Positions 39,701 through 48,296 of a stretch of 64,000 nt of DNA are shown in pieces. Each line of letters starts with the position of its first letter. The first letter of the stretch is position 1. The translations under genes and the position numbers were made by a program. Source of the stretch: Bryobacterales bacterium (GTDB taxonomy: Bacteria; Acidobacteriota; Terriglobia; Bryobacterales; Bryobacteraceae); NCBI GenBank assembly GCA_003164035.1, contig PLRS01000016.1, positions 1-64,000 on the forward strand, written 5' to 3'. The notes under the pieces were generated by a model. It searched no databases. It was not told the DNA's origin and worked only from the letters and a program-made list of their open reading frames with translations.

Positions 39701-40168
39701 ATTCTGACTCTGGAGAGCGGTTTTCCCACCGACATCCGGACTCCCAATTCGTCGTCCGGCCAGTTATTCACCACTTACAATCTCCCCAACGCCGTCACGG
39801 GGGTATCGCCCTATGTACCGAATCCGGGCCCTAATGGGTGGTTCAATCCGGCGGCTTTTACCGAACCCGGGCAAGCGATCAATGTCAAGGGGACGCCGAT
39901 TACGGAGTTTGGCGATCTGGCACGGCGAGCGGGGCGCGGACCGGGGACCAGGAATCTGGATTTCTCGGTATTCAGAAACTTCGCGATCCGGGAACGGGTG
40001 CGGCTGCAATTTCGCGCCGAGGCGTTCAATATCAGCAATACGCCGGCGTTTTTTCTGCCGGCGGCGAACAGTCCGGAATTGACCATTGGAAACTCGAGTT
40101 TCGGCCTGCTGGCCGCATCCTCGGCGGTGGCGCGGCAGATTCAATTCGGCCTCAAATTGTATTTCTGA
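36794..40168 (+). CDS. TonB-dependent receptor, Oar-like (copy 1)
   Basis: A 1124-residue outer-membrane protein. Signal peptide (YAALCLIGSYSVFAQ), then a carboxypeptidase-regulatory-like domain (STGTITGYVHDASDAAIVGAKVSILE; GDFNAPYLQRGTYSVTVTANGF), a plug (LGQVIDNTKIMDMPLNGRDVWTL; NNDILLDGIDNN) and a long beta-barrel ending QIQFGLKLYF with a terminal aromatic residue. Such receptors are abundant in acidobacteria and import large ligands, probably oligosaccharides. It follows the glycosidase-like gene by 40 bp, so the two may be cotranscribed. Ligand unknown. Confidence 0.92.
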   Translation: MIRKYFRYAALCLIGSYSVFAQVSTGTITGYVHDASDAAIVGAKVSILETQTGERRETVTNERGDFNAPYLQRGTYSVTVTANGFKSQQYTAITLAVDQTLRLPVTLEPGVVQQSVEVTAAAPLLDSVTSSLGQVIDNTKIMDMPLNGRDVWTLGLLSGNSAPVKGVASNLPFVAGGGRFQNNDILLDGIDNNTMATAGGIGVTGINYTPSVDAIFEFKVKTNNYSAEFGRSAGTIVSATTKSGTNTANGDCWEFLRNDDMDSNNFFSNAAGAAKQPYKQNQFGCTLGGPIVIPKVYNGRNKTFFFVDYEGLRRVTSASSTIEDIPPDSFRNGNFSSYPYTIFDPAARQLAANGTVVSTPFPGNQIPASRLNAGAVATLNLLPQPNFGSATALSRNYLFSGSQPFDSDQFDVRIDHQFSEKNTLFGRISRAIQSNTSPGNFNGFLGGGTDGINNSVSGTLNDVEVFTPNLVNEARFGYSRHNGNQEPLDLSQGVTFASQNGVAMYPFPVLAYPQILFSSSGQNTGGTNEFQLIGSATPNLNIENLFEGADDLSWNRGNHSIKIGGDIRRDRFDTVYGGGETVFGPIFTSSSNSPNSGAPLADFLLGDPAQLTGTQLLDWARLRDIYAGVYVQDDWKLSSHLTINLGVRYELFTQPVDAKNKGALFDAATGEFVLPGQSGYSDSIVKGHHLDFAPRLGFAYSPSSRLTVRGGTGFFYGPRSPNQQSTVFGANPPNAPTVITPSVSATSTLAPPINLNTPIQVGPMSPDLSSFTPQNSLGLLIRTADFNNSRPAQLYEWNLGLQYQATKSLVLEATYSAERGNHLTSRVNLNQIPWAVGMAGCTTQACRKFPNVGNQVVMDSSAGNNFYNALNLRAEKRLTAGLNFLLNYTRAKNLEANGTGGNSSFSQNGGTTNPLDSWNLHKEKSYAPLDLPNVFVASVGYELPFGAGKRWAHDSGVLRAVLGGWAANGILTLESGFPTDIRTPNSSSGQLFTTYNLPNAVTGVSPYVPNPGPNGWFNPAAFTEPGQAINVKGTPITEFGDLARRAGRGPGTRNLDFSVFRNFAIRERVRLQFRAEAFNISNTPAFFLPAANSPELTIGNSSFGLLAASSAVARQIQFGLKLYF

Positions 40169-40200
40169 AACGGCGCGGGCCCGGGGAGTTTTTGGTGGCA

Positions 40201-41337
40201 TTATGACGCAGGGCAGTCAATCGGTTGAGGCGTCACGGCCGGGAAGCGCAAGGTAAAGGTGGTGCCTTTGCCGGGCTCGCTTGCCACCTCGATGGCACCC
40301 TGGGCCTGCTTTACGATTCCATAAACAGTCGCCAGACCCAGTCCCGTGCCCTTTCCCTCCGGTTTCGTAGTGAAGAACGGCTCGAAGATGCGCGTCATCA
40401 CCTCGGGAGACATGCCGATGCCGGTGTCGCTTACGCCGATCTGGATCTGGCGGGTGGCCGGAATCGACGCGGTCTCGATTCTCAGCCGGCCGCCCTCGGG
40501 CATGGCATCCCGGGCGTTGACGGCCAGGTTCATCAGGACCTGGTCGATCTGTCCGGGGTCGGCGTGAAGGACTCCGGCGCCAGGATCGAGCGATAGTTCG
40601 AGTTGAATCCCTTCGCCGAGGACACGCGCCAGCATCTTCTCGAAATTGCGCACCAGTTCATTCAGGACCACGTCCCGCGGCTCGGCGCGCTGGGGCTGGC
40701 TGAAGATCAGCAGGCGGCGAGCCAGGTCGGCTGCCCGCTTGGCCGCTTCGTCGATTTGGGTAAACGCTTCGTGCAAGTCGTCGGCCGGATGCACCTGGCT
40801 CATTCCCATGCGGGCGTACCCGGCGATCACGGTCAGCAGATTGTTGAAATCGTGCGCCACCGCGCCGGCCAGCCGTCCGATGCTTTCCATCTTCTGGGCC
40901 CGATGGAACTGCGCCTCCAGCCGCTGGCGCTCGGCCTCGGCGGCGCGGAGTTCCCGCCGGGCCAGGGCGTCCCCAATCTCCCTCGCTACGGCGGGAGCCA
41001 GACGCGTCAGATTGCTCTTCATCACATAGTCGTGCGCGCCGGCTTTCATCATGGCCACCGCGCGTTCTTCGCCGATGGTGCCGGAAACCACCAGGAACGG
41101 GATATCGTGGCCGCTTTCGCGCACCATGGCCAGAGCGGAGGGGGCGTCGAAATGCGGCAGGCGATGGTCGGCGACAATGACGTCGTATGCCGGATCGGCC
41201 AACGCCGCGCGCAGCTCGCCGGCGGTTTCGACGCGGCTCGCGGCAACGTCGTAACCGGCGTTTTTCAGATGCCACACGATCAGCGCCGCGTCGCTATCCG
41301 AGTCTTCGATCAAGAGAACGCGCAACGGTTGACTCAT
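40201..41337 (-). CDS. Receiver-histidine kinase hybrid (REC-HisKA-HATPase)
   Basis: A 378-residue cytoplasmic kinase. The N-terminal receiver has LIEDSDSD and the phospho-acceptor Asp in DVIVADHRLPH; the kinase part has the phospho-His in GAVAHDFNNLLTVI, the N box NLAVNARDAMPEGG and the G boxes SDTGIGMS and GKGTGLGLATVYGI. The receiver is closely similar to that of the neighbouring 630-residue kinase (both KNAGYDV, DAPSAL, AVAMMKAGAHDYV), so the two genes look like a tandem duplication. It starts at 41337 with a 4-bp overlap of the upstream stop and is last in a four-gene operon. Confidence 0.9.
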   Translation of the reverse strand: MSQPLRVLLIEDSDSDAALIVWHLKNAGYDVAASRVETAGELRAALADPAYDVIVADHRLPHFDAPSALAMVRESGHDIPFLVVSGTIGEERAVAMMKAGAHDYVMKSNLTRLAPAVAREIGDALARRELRAAEAERQRLEAQFHRAQKMESIGRLAGAVAHDFNNLLTVIAGYARMGMSQVHPADDLHEAFTQIDEAAKRAADLARRLLIFSQPQRAEPRDVVLNELVRNFEKMLARVLGEGIQLELSLDPGAGVLHADPGQIDQVLMNLAVNARDAMPEGGRLRIETASIPATRQIQIGVSDTGIGMSPEVMTRIFEPFFTTKPEGKGTGLGLATVYGIVKQAQGAIEVASEPGKGTTFTLRFPAVTPQPIDCPAS

Positions 41338-43226
41338 GTGGCCCTCTCGTAACGGCTCACGGCGGGAAGGATCTCCGCCAGCAGTTGCTCGCGGGTGTAA
41401 GGCTTGGGCAGGAAGCTGCACGCCTCGATGTTGCTGAAGCGCTCTTGCACGTCGCGATCCTGAAAACCGCTGCTGACGATCACGCGGACGTCCGGGCGCA
41501 GTTTGCGAATGATAGGCAAAGCCTGGTCTCCGGGCATTCCGGGCATGGCCATGTCCAGCAGAATGGCGCGCACGGCGCCCCCCTCGCTGGTGAGGCGCTC
41601 GATGGCTTCGGTGCCGCTGCCGGCTTCGAGCACCGGGATGCCCCGTCTTTTTAGCAAAGCGGCGGCCATTTTGCGGATCATCGGCTCATCGTCGACGATC
41701 AGGACGGTGCCGTATCCGCCGGAGGCCGCAACGGGCGCGGGCGCGGCGGGCGCAGGCTCGGCAGCTTGGGAAACAGGCAGAACCACCGCCATGCGAGTGC
41801 CTGCCCCGACCGCGCTATCGACCACAATCCGGCCGTCGAGCGAGCGGACGATTCCCTCCACCGCGGCCAGACCCAGGCCCCGGCCTGGAAATTTGCTGCT
41901 AAAGAACGGGTCGAAGATCCGCTTCTGGGTTTCCGCGTCCATGCCGCATCCGTCATCGGAGACCTCGATCGATACGGAATTGTTTTCGAACGCGGTGCGG
42001 ACGGTGACGTTTCCGGATCGCCCGTCGGGGATCGCCTCCACCGCGTTCAGAATCAGGTTCGAAAACATTTGCTCCAGTTGGCCGGGATCCATCAGCAAGG
42101 GCGGGAGATCCGCGGCGAAATCGGTGCGCAGCCGGATCCTCTCCGGTAGTGACGGAAGCAGAATGGCGACGGCCTGCTCGCCGACGCCGGAGACGGAGAC
42201 GGGCTTGCGAATGAAGGCGCCTTTGCCCGCATAGGCAAGCAACTGGCGTGTCAGGCAGGCCGCCCGCTGCACCGATTCCAGCGCGGCCGGCAGCACCGAC
42301 CTGGCTTCGCAATCGGGGCAGGAATCTTCCAAAGCCAGAGTGATGTTGCCGGCCACTACGGTCAGAATATTATTGAAATCGTGGGCAATCCCTCCGGCCA
42401 GCAAGGCGATGCTTTCGAGCTTCTGGGCCTGCTGCAAGCGCTGCTCGTCGCGCTTTTTTTCGCTGATATCGCGCGCGATGGTGACGGCGCCGGTGATTTG
42501 GCCGCCGGCATCGCGCATGGGCGAAGAGGAGCTTTCGAAGGTCCGTCCTTCGCCCCGCTGCTCCACGCCGACCACTGTTTCGCCCGCCAGGGCCCGCCGG
42601 GTGGCGCTCTCTTGGGGCCCGGCGGCAAGCTTAAGCTTTTCCAGGATGGCGGCGTTTGCCATTCCGGTGGGATCGAACCCGAAAATGGCGGAAGCCGCGG
42701 GATTGGCGTGAATGGCAATGCCCGCCGTGTCGTATACAACAACCGCATCCATTTGCGCGGTGAAGACGGCATCCAGAAGCCGATGGCCGCGCTCGGTTTC
42801 CTGGCGCGCGAGGCGCAGCGCCTCATCGGCGGCCTTGCGCTCCCGCCGGACCGTAGCCTCCTGGATTTCGCGTTCCACGGCGGGTACCAGCCGCGTCAGG
42901 CTGCTCTTCAACACATAGTCGTGGGCGCCTGCTTTCATCATGGCCACCGCACGGTCCTCGCCCACGGCTCCGGAGACGACGATGAAGGGAATATCCAGTT
43001 CGGTCTCGCGCAGGACCGCCAAGGCCGAGGGAGCGTCGAACTGGGGTAAATGATAGTCGGCAATGATCGCATCCCAGGCCCGCTTTTCCAGCGCGGCCCG
43101 CATTTGCGGAGCTGTTTCCACCCGCTCCGCATGCACGTCATAGCCGGCGTTTTTGAGGAGGCGAACGATCAGCGTTGCATCGCTCTCGGAATCTTCCACC
43201 TGGAGGAGGCTTAAAGCTTTACTCAT
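41334..43226 (-). CDS. Hybrid histidine kinase (REC-PAS-HisKA-HATPase-REC)
   Basis: A 630-residue cytoplasmic protein. Order: receiver with acceptor Asp in DAIIADYHLPQ (about residues 5-125), PAS sensor (LLDAVFTAQMDAVVVYDTAGIAIHANPAASAIFGF), HisKA with GGIAHDFNNILTVV, HATPase (NLILNAVEAIPDG; SDDGCGMD; GRGLGLAAVEGI) and a second receiver (TVLIVDDEPMIRK; ILLDMAMPGMPGD). It can both receive and pass phosphate, a phosphorelay part. Start 43226 gives MSKALSLLQVEDS; an ATG six codons upstream overlaps the CheY-like gene stop. Confidence 0.9.
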   Translation of the reverse strand: MSKALSLLQVEDSESDATLIVRLLKNAGYDVHAERVETAPQMRAALEKRAWDAIIADYHLPQFDAPSALAVLRETELDIPFIVVSGAVGEDRAVAMMKAGAHDYVLKSSLTRLVPAVEREIQEATVRRERKAADEALRLARQETERGHRLLDAVFTAQMDAVVVYDTAGIAIHANPAASAIFGFDPTGMANAAILEKLKLAAGPQESATRRALAGETVVGVEQRGEGRTFESSSSPMRDAGGQITGAVTIARDISEKKRDEQRLQQAQKLESIALLAGGIAHDFNNILTVVAGNITLALEDSCPDCEARSVLPAALESVQRAACLTRQLLAYAGKGAFIRKPVSVSGVGEQAVAILLPSLPERIRLRTDFAADLPPLLMDPGQLEQMFSNLILNAVEAIPDGRSGNVTVRTAFENNSVSIEVSDDGCGMDAETQKRIFDPFFSSKFPGRGLGLAAVEGIVRSLDGRIVVDSAVGAGTRMAVVLPVSQAAEPAPAAPAPVAASGGYGTVLIVDDEPMIRKMAAALLKRRGIPVLEAGSGTEAIERLTSEGGAVRAILLDMAMPGMPGDQALPIIRKLRPDVRVIVSSGFQDRDVQERFSNIEACSFLPKPYTREQLLAEILPAVSRYERAT

Positions 43227-43240
43227 ACAGCGACTACTTA

Positions 43241-43693
43241 TCAAGCTTGCTTTACTTTCGGCGGCGGCTCATTCCACACCAGCCAGTATAGGCCCAGATG
43301 CGCGATGGCTTGCGTAAACTGCTCGAAATCCACAGGTTTACGGATGTAGCTGTTGGCGCCCAGATCGTAGCCGGCGGCGAGATCCTGTTCCTCCTTGGAA
43401 GAAGTGAGGATCACCACCGGCAGGCGCCGGGTTCTGGCATCCGCGCGAACGCGGCGGAGCACCTCCAAGCCGGGCACCTTGGGCAGCTTGAGGTCGAGCA
43501 GCGTCACGGCGGGCAAATCGGAGACGTCGCGGCCGGCGTGGGCGCCTTCGCCCCACAGATAATCCAGGGCTTGCTTGCCGTCCCTGGCGACCACCACTTC
43601 GTTGGCTATGCGGCCCTTTTCCAGGGCCCGCCTGGTGAGATCGACATCGCTGGAGTTGTCTTCAATGAGCAGAATCACTTTCCGATCGTTCAC
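43241..43693 (-). CDS. CheY-like response regulator
   Basis: A 150-residue single receiver of the subgroup linked to phytochrome-like kinases. Acidic pocket LIEDNSSD, acceptor Asp in TLLDLKLPKVPG, and the switch Thr/Lys in ILTSSKEEQD and SYIRKPVDFEQF. The GTG at 43693 overlaps the TGA of the upstream kinase (GTGA) and is preferred over the ATG at 43753 inside that gene. No output domain is present, so it probably signals by protein contact or phosphotransfer to the next kinases. Confidence 0.9.
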   Translation of the reverse strand: MNDRKVILLIEDNSSDVDLTRRALEKGRIANEVVVARDGKQALDYLWGEGAHAGRDVSDLPAVTLLDLKLPKVPGLEVLRRVRADARTRRLPVVILTSSKEEQDLAAGYDLGANSYIRKPVDFEQFTQAIAHLGLYWLVWNEPPPKVKQA

Positions 43694-46600
43694 TTCTCGG
43701 CTCCAATGGTGAAATAAAAGCTGGCTCCCAGGTCTGGCTCGGCTTCGGCCCAAATACGGCCGCCGTGACGGTGAATCACGCGCTGCACGGTAGCCAGACC
43801 GATGCCGGTGCCGGGGAATTCGGAATCGCTGTGCAGGCGCTGAAAAGCGCCGAAAAGCGTACCGGCGTAAGCCATGTCAAAACCCACGCCATTGTCGCGA
43901 ACCACGAACGCGGTCTGCCCCTCGTAGTTAGCGGTTCCAAACTCAATGCGCGCATGCGCGCACGGTCCGGTGAACTTCACCGCGTTTTCGAGTAGGTTGG
44001 TCAATGCAACTTCGAGCAGGCGGGCGTCACCGAAAGCCGTCAGCGCCGGCCGGATCGCGAATTCCAGGTCCCGTTGCGGATTGGCCTCACGGAGCCTGGC
44101 GGCGATCGATTCGGCGGCCCGGCTCAGGTCCACCGCGTGGCGATGCATCTCCGCGCGGGTAATGCGGGAAAGCTGCAGCATATCGTCAATCAGGTGCCCC
44201 ATGCGCTGGGTCTCGGAACGGACGCGGTCCAGGTACTCGCGGCCTTTTCCTTTGTACTTCTCGCACTGGCTGCAATAGTCCTCGATTAATGCCAACGTCC
44301 AGCCGTCTATGCCCCGCAGCGGCGCGCGCAAGTCGTGGGATACCGAGTAGGCGAACGCCTCCAGCTCCTTGTTGGAGGCTTCGAGCTGAGAGGTGCGATC
44401 GCGGACGCGCTGTTCCAGTTCGGTATTGAGCCGGCGAATCTCCTCTTCCGTCCGCTTGCGGTCCGTAATGTCGCGCGCCACAACCACCGACCCGGCGATC
44501 CGACCGTCCGGGTCCCGAATGGGGCCGAAGCTGTAACTTCCAATCCAGGTTTCGCCGGTGTCTTTGCGCCGCAAAGTGTATTCGGCGCTGGTGGCCACTT
44601 CGCCCCGCAGGGCGCGCGGCACCGCCCACATCTCCAGCGGCGCCGGGGTTCCGTCCGGAAGGAACACATCCAGAATGGCGGGGTACTCGGCAAGGGTCTT
44701 GGCGCATTCCTCCTTAGTCGAGAACCGGTGGAACGTCGCGAACGCGTCGTTGATATGGATAAACCGCCCCTCGGCGTCGGAAATGAAGACAGCCTCGGTC
44801 ATGCTGGCCAACGCCGCCTCCAGCTTCGACCGGCTTTCCCGCAGCGCCTCCTCCGTCCGCTTGCGTTGGGTAACGTCCCGGAAAAACTGCGACATACCGT
44901 CCGCCGACGGGTGGACACTTACCTCAGTCCACATCTTCAGGGGCGCATAATAATCCTCGAAGGTCAGGCTGACCTGCTCTGCAATTGCGCGCTCGTATCG
45001 GACCAGGAAGGCGGTTGCGTCGGGATAGAGCACGCGCATGTCCTGGCCCAGCAACTCCTCGCGCTTGCGCCCTTGCAGACGCTCCGCCGCGGCATTTACG
45101 TACGTATAGCGCCACTCGCGGTCGCAGGCGACGAACCCGTCGCCGAGGCTCTCCAGGATGCCCGCGAGCTTTTCGTGGGCAAGCCGCAGCGCCTCTTCAG
45201 TCGCCGCTTGCTCGGTCACATCCCACACAATCGCCAGGATCGATGGTTCGTCGCCCGCGGCGGAGGGCAAGCGCACGACCTGGCCATCCCATATGGCGTT
45301 GGGCTTACCTGGGATAGGCGCTCCGAAGCGTTCCACAATCCAAGGCTCACCGGTCTCGATCACCTGCTGGAGCCTCGCTTCGGCGCCCGCGGCGGCGGCT
45401 TGCGGGAACGCTTCCCGGTAAGGTCGTCCAACGAATTGAACTTCAGGCCCGACCATTGCCTGGTACGCCGGATTGACCATCTCGAACACGAGGTCGCGCC
45501 CTTTGCAAACCGAGATGCCATAAGGCGCACTGGCGAGAAGGCGGGCCAGAAACTCGCGCTGCCGGCGTTGCTCGGATTCGCTCTCGCGGAGGGCCTCCTC
45601 GGCCTGCTTGCGTTCGGTAATGTCGCGATTGATTTCGAGGTATCCAGCCGGCTGGCCCGCATCGTCGCGCTGGAGAACCTGGCGGCTTTCGACCGCGATT
45701 TGCCGCCCGTCGGAACGGGTGTGGGCCAGCTCTCCATGCCAGCGGCCTTCCCGAGCCAGAATCCGGTCCACCTCCGCGATAGGGGTCGACGAGCTGGTGT
45801 GCAGGAGTTCATGCATCGTCTGGCCCACCGCTTCTTTCTCCGCCCAGCCGTACATCTCTTGCGCGCCGGAGTTCCATCCGGTGATGACGCGGTTGCCGTC
45901 AGCCGTGATGATGGCGTCGTGGGAAAGGTCTATCAGCCGGGACTGGCGGGCCAGCACCACTTCCGCCTGGTTGCGCTCGTGGATATGGCGCTCGATGGCA
46001 CCACCCGCCAGGATCAGCAGAAGCACCAGGGATCCACTGCCCAACCCCAGAATCCAGCGGGTGCGCGAGTCGGCCGCGCTGGCGGCCATGGCGCGGCTGT
46101 GGAGGAGCCGGCGCTCTTCGTTATCCACGGCGTCCAGGATGGCCCTCAGTTGATCCCCCCTTTCCTTGCCGCGGTTGGCGCGGACCAGGTCGGCGACGGC
46201 CGCCGTTCCCTGCTGCCTGCGCAGCTCGATTGCACCGGCCAGCATATCCAGCCTGGTCCGCAATAGCTGGTCGAACTCGTCCAGGCGAGCCTGTTCGACT
46301 GGGTTATCGGCGGTCAGGAGGCGGAGAGTGGCTCGCACCTGCCGTTCGGAAGCGATGGCCGACTGGTATGCTTCGAGATACTGGTCGCTTCCGGTAAGCA
46401 GATATCCGCGCTGGGACGTTTGAGCGCGCTCCAGGTACGATCGCACAGAGCTGGCCGCGTTGAGCACCTGGTACGTGTGCTCGATCCACCGTTCGGCGTT
46501 CGTGGAGCGCTGCAAGCCATTCCAAAGCAAGGAGGCCAGAATACCTAATGCCACCGCGGCGGCGGCGACCGTGGCAACCCGCCGCAACAGGGGCGTCCCA

Positions 46601-46986
46601 ACCGGATCGGCGCCCGTTCGCTCCAGCCGGTCTGCACCAAGCCTCCCGGAAAAAGAGCCGGGCGCCTCCAGAAGGCTGATGGCGATACCAATCACGGCAA
46701 ACAGGCCCAGTCCCACGAGATCGGTGGGGTGCGCCACCACAAATGAGAAACGCGGCTCCAGGAACAAATACAAGATGCTGAGGACGCTTAACACGGTGGC
46801 GGCCAAGCCGGACGCGCGGCCCCCCAGCCGGGCCGCGGCCAGGACTGCGGCGATAAAGGTTATATACGGGGCCTGAGCGCCGAGCAGAGGGTCGAGAGAC
46901 AGCCGTAGGCCTACCGCGGCAGCCACGGCCAAAGCGGCAATGGCATAGTGCCGTGTCGCGAACCTCTTTATGAACCTAGCGGGCAT
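43690..46986 (-). CDS. Membrane sensor histidine kinase (DUF4118-CHASE3-PASx4-HisKA-HATPase)
   Basis: A 1098-residue sensor. Membrane helices at residues about 12-110 form a DUF4118 (KdpD-like) module (YAIAALAVAAAVGLRLSL; APYITFIAAVLAAARLGG). After another helix comes a CHASE3 periplasmic sensor (LERAQTSQRGYLLTGSDQYLEAY) and a further helix. Four PAS domains follow (LIDLSHDAIITADGN; LLASAPYGISVCKGRD; ILESLGDGFVACDREW; ALASMTEAVFISDAEG), then HisKA with phospho-His in YSVSHDLRAPLRGIDGW and the HATPase (NLLENAVKF; RDNGVGFDM; GTGIGLATV). First gene of the phosphorelay operon. An ATG at 47112 would add 42 residues of unlikely sequence. Confidence 0.92.
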   Translation of the reverse strand: MPARFIKRFATRHYAIAALAVAAAVGLRLSLDPLLGAQAPYITFIAAVLAAARLGGRASGLAATVLSVLSILYLFLEPRFSFVVAHPTDLVGLGLFAVIGIAISLLEAPGSFSGRLGADRLERTGADPVGTPLLRRVATVAAAAVALGILASLLWNGLQRSTNAERWIEHTYQVLNAASSVRSYLERAQTSQRGYLLTGSDQYLEAYQSAIASERQVRATLRLLTADNPVEQARLDEFDQLLRTRLDMLAGAIELRRQQGTAAVADLVRANRGKERGDQLRAILDAVDNEERRLLHSRAMAASAADSRTRWILGLGSGSLVLLLILAGGAIERHIHERNQAEVVLARQSRLIDLSHDAIITADGNRVITGWNSGAQEMYGWAEKEAVGQTMHELLHTSSSTPIAEVDRILAREGRWHGELAHTRSDGRQIAVESRQVLQRDDAGQPAGYLEINRDITERKQAEEALRESESEQRRQREFLARLLASAPYGISVCKGRDLVFEMVNPAYQAMVGPEVQFVGRPYREAFPQAAAAGAEARLQQVIETGEPWIVERFGAPIPGKPNAIWDGQVVRLPSAAGDEPSILAIVWDVTEQAATEEALRLAHEKLAGILESLGDGFVACDREWRYTYVNAAAERLQGRKREELLGQDMRVLYPDATAFLVRYERAIAEQVSLTFEDYYAPLKMWTEVSVHPSADGMSQFFRDVTQRKRTEEALRESRSKLEAALASMTEAVFISDAEGRFIHINDAFATFHRFSTKEECAKTLAEYPAILDVFLPDGTPAPLEMWAVPRALRGEVATSAEYTLRRKDTGETWIGSYSFGPIRDPDGRIAGSVVVARDITDRKRTEEEIRRLNTELEQRVRDRTSQLEASNKELEAFAYSVSHDLRAPLRGIDGWTLALIEDYCSQCEKYKGKGREYLDRVRSETQRMGHLIDDMLQLSRITRAEMHRHAVDLSRAAESIAARLREANPQRDLEFAIRPALTAFGDARLLEVALTNLLENAVKFTGPCAHARIEFGTANYEGQTAFVVRDNGVGFDMAYAGTLFGAFQRLHSDSEFPGTGIGLATVQRVIHRHGGRIWAEAEPDLGASFYFTIGAEK

Positions 46987-47489
46987 GTAAGACCACGGAA
47001 CATCACCTGCCGCAGGCCGCGGGAAATGGAGCGCCAAGAAAACCCAAAGGGACCAGCACGTACGACCCCAAAAGGGGACCCCTAACCTTAGTAATACTTT
47101 AGGGGCTCTCATTCTAATTAATTCGGGTGAGAATAGTGGGTACCGGTGAATGCGCGCTTGAAATGAGGGTCATATCACCCAACTTGGCTGGAAGAGGCGT
47201 CCGGCCTGTCCGCCACGAATTGACCTGCGATTCCTGCGCGAATGGCCCCATCTTCTAATGTTCATCTGTGGCTCGAATTCAATTCTTTCACAGGTTCTCA
47301 GGGAACGGTTGCCGGTAATGGAAACGCCTATTTCTGACAGATTCTTACCGCCCTTGGTTGCCAGCTCTCTTGGGAAACTTAGTACTCTTACCTCCATCGT
47401 CTCCGGCAACGCCGGGAATATAATCAAGTAAGCAGGCCGGATAGAAACTAATGGAATCGCCGAACCAGCCGGAGCAACGCCGGAGTAAC
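46987..47489. other. 503-bp divergent intergenic region with hairpins
   Basis: Lies between the sensor kinase (minus) and the 213-residue protein (plus). No gene is supported. Near the kinase side are two hairpins: CCCC-aaaa-GGGG (47066-47077) and CCCCTAA/TTAGGGG (47079-47105), which would fall in the kinase 5' leader. A half copy of repeat C is at 47295-47315. A TATAAT box at 47419-47424 could serve the plus-strand gene, without a clear -35. Confidence 0.5.
47295..47315. repeat. Half copy of repeat family C
   Basis: CTCAGGGAACGGTTGCCGGTA matches the right inner arm of family C (CAGGGAGCGGTTGCCGGGA) with one or two changes; the left arm is absent. Confidence 0.45.
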
Positions 47490-48131
47490 ATGCCATTCGA
47501 AAGCTCGACGCGGGGAGTCTCGCCGCAGGACGCCGTTACCTGGGACCTTCCTCCGTTGATTCTTCACCCATTTAATGAACGGGTATCTCCCCAATCGCTG
47601 CTCGATAACTCCAGGGCCGCATTGATGCTCACTGGCCTGCTGCCGACCGACGGGTCGGACGAGGAGACCTTGAAATCCAAAGTGCTGGCCGGCCGCTACA
47701 CCGAGCTCCGCATGCTGTTCTTTCTCGGCAAGGATCTGTTCCGCTGGATCGATCAATGCGTGGAAAGTTGCAGCCGTCCGCCGGTGCGCGGCAGAAACCC
47801 GCTCCAACCCCAGCGCCTGGCTCGCGTCCTCGTCTCCGAAACACCCCAACCGGTACGCGACAAGCTGATCCAGTGGGGAGTGGTCGATTACGCCGCTATT
47901 TTCAGGCGCGCCATCGGCCTCCACTGCCTCTTCACCCAACCGCCGGTGGCGGCACAGTTGGGCTTGGAGTTCCTCTCCAATTATCATCGTTATACCGACG
48001 CGGTGTACCGCACATTCCTTGAATCCGCGCCGGAGGAGCCGCCCGCCGAACCCGGTCAGTATCGCTTTCAAATCTACGCCTCCGGGGAATACTCGCGCCT
48101 GCTCGAATCCGAGTGGGACGCATCGTCGTAG
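47490..48131 (+). CDS. Uncharacterised soluble protein
   Basis: A 213-residue protein that I do not recognise. It starts PFESSTRGVSPQDAVTWDLPPLILHPFNE, has a mainly helical middle (LLDNSRAALMLTGLLP; GRYTELRMLFFLGKDLFRWIDQCVESC; RRAIGLHCLF) and a Pro/Glu-rich end (ESAPEEPPAEPGQYRFQIYASGEYSRLLESEW). No signal peptide or membrane helix. The ATG at 47490 has CGGAG seven bases upstream; an ATG at 47451 adds 13 residues but has no such site. Its position next to the phosphorelay operon may or may not be meaningful. Confidence 0.65.
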   Translation: MPFESSTRGVSPQDAVTWDLPPLILHPFNERVSPQSLLDNSRAALMLTGLLPTDGSDEETLKSKVLAGRYTELRMLFFLGKDLFRWIDQCVESCSRPPVRGRNPLQPQRLARVLVSETPQPVRDKLIQWGVVDYAAIFRRAIGLHCLFTQPPVAAQLGLEFLSNYHRYTDAVYRTFLESAPEEPPAEPGQYRFQIYASGEYSRLLESEWDASS

Positions 48132-48190
48132 GCTCGCCGGAGAGTTTCTTTAAACTGCCCTTCGTACAGGCGACCCCGAAGTCGCCCCCC

Positions 48191-48220
48191 CTGCTTTCGT
48201 GGCGCAGGCGCTCCGCCTGC
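48191..48220. repeat. Hairpin repeat type D, copy 2
   Basis: CTGCTTTCGTGGCGCAGGCG then CGCCTGC, forming GCAGGCG-ctc-CGCCTGC. Nearly identical in its first 20 bases to 32181-32200. Confidence 0.75.
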
Positions 48221-48296
48221 AGCGCCGAGATTCCGATTCATGTGCAAAAATCAGTTTGAATCCCGAGCGTACGTGGGCGCAGGGCAGGGTGTAATT

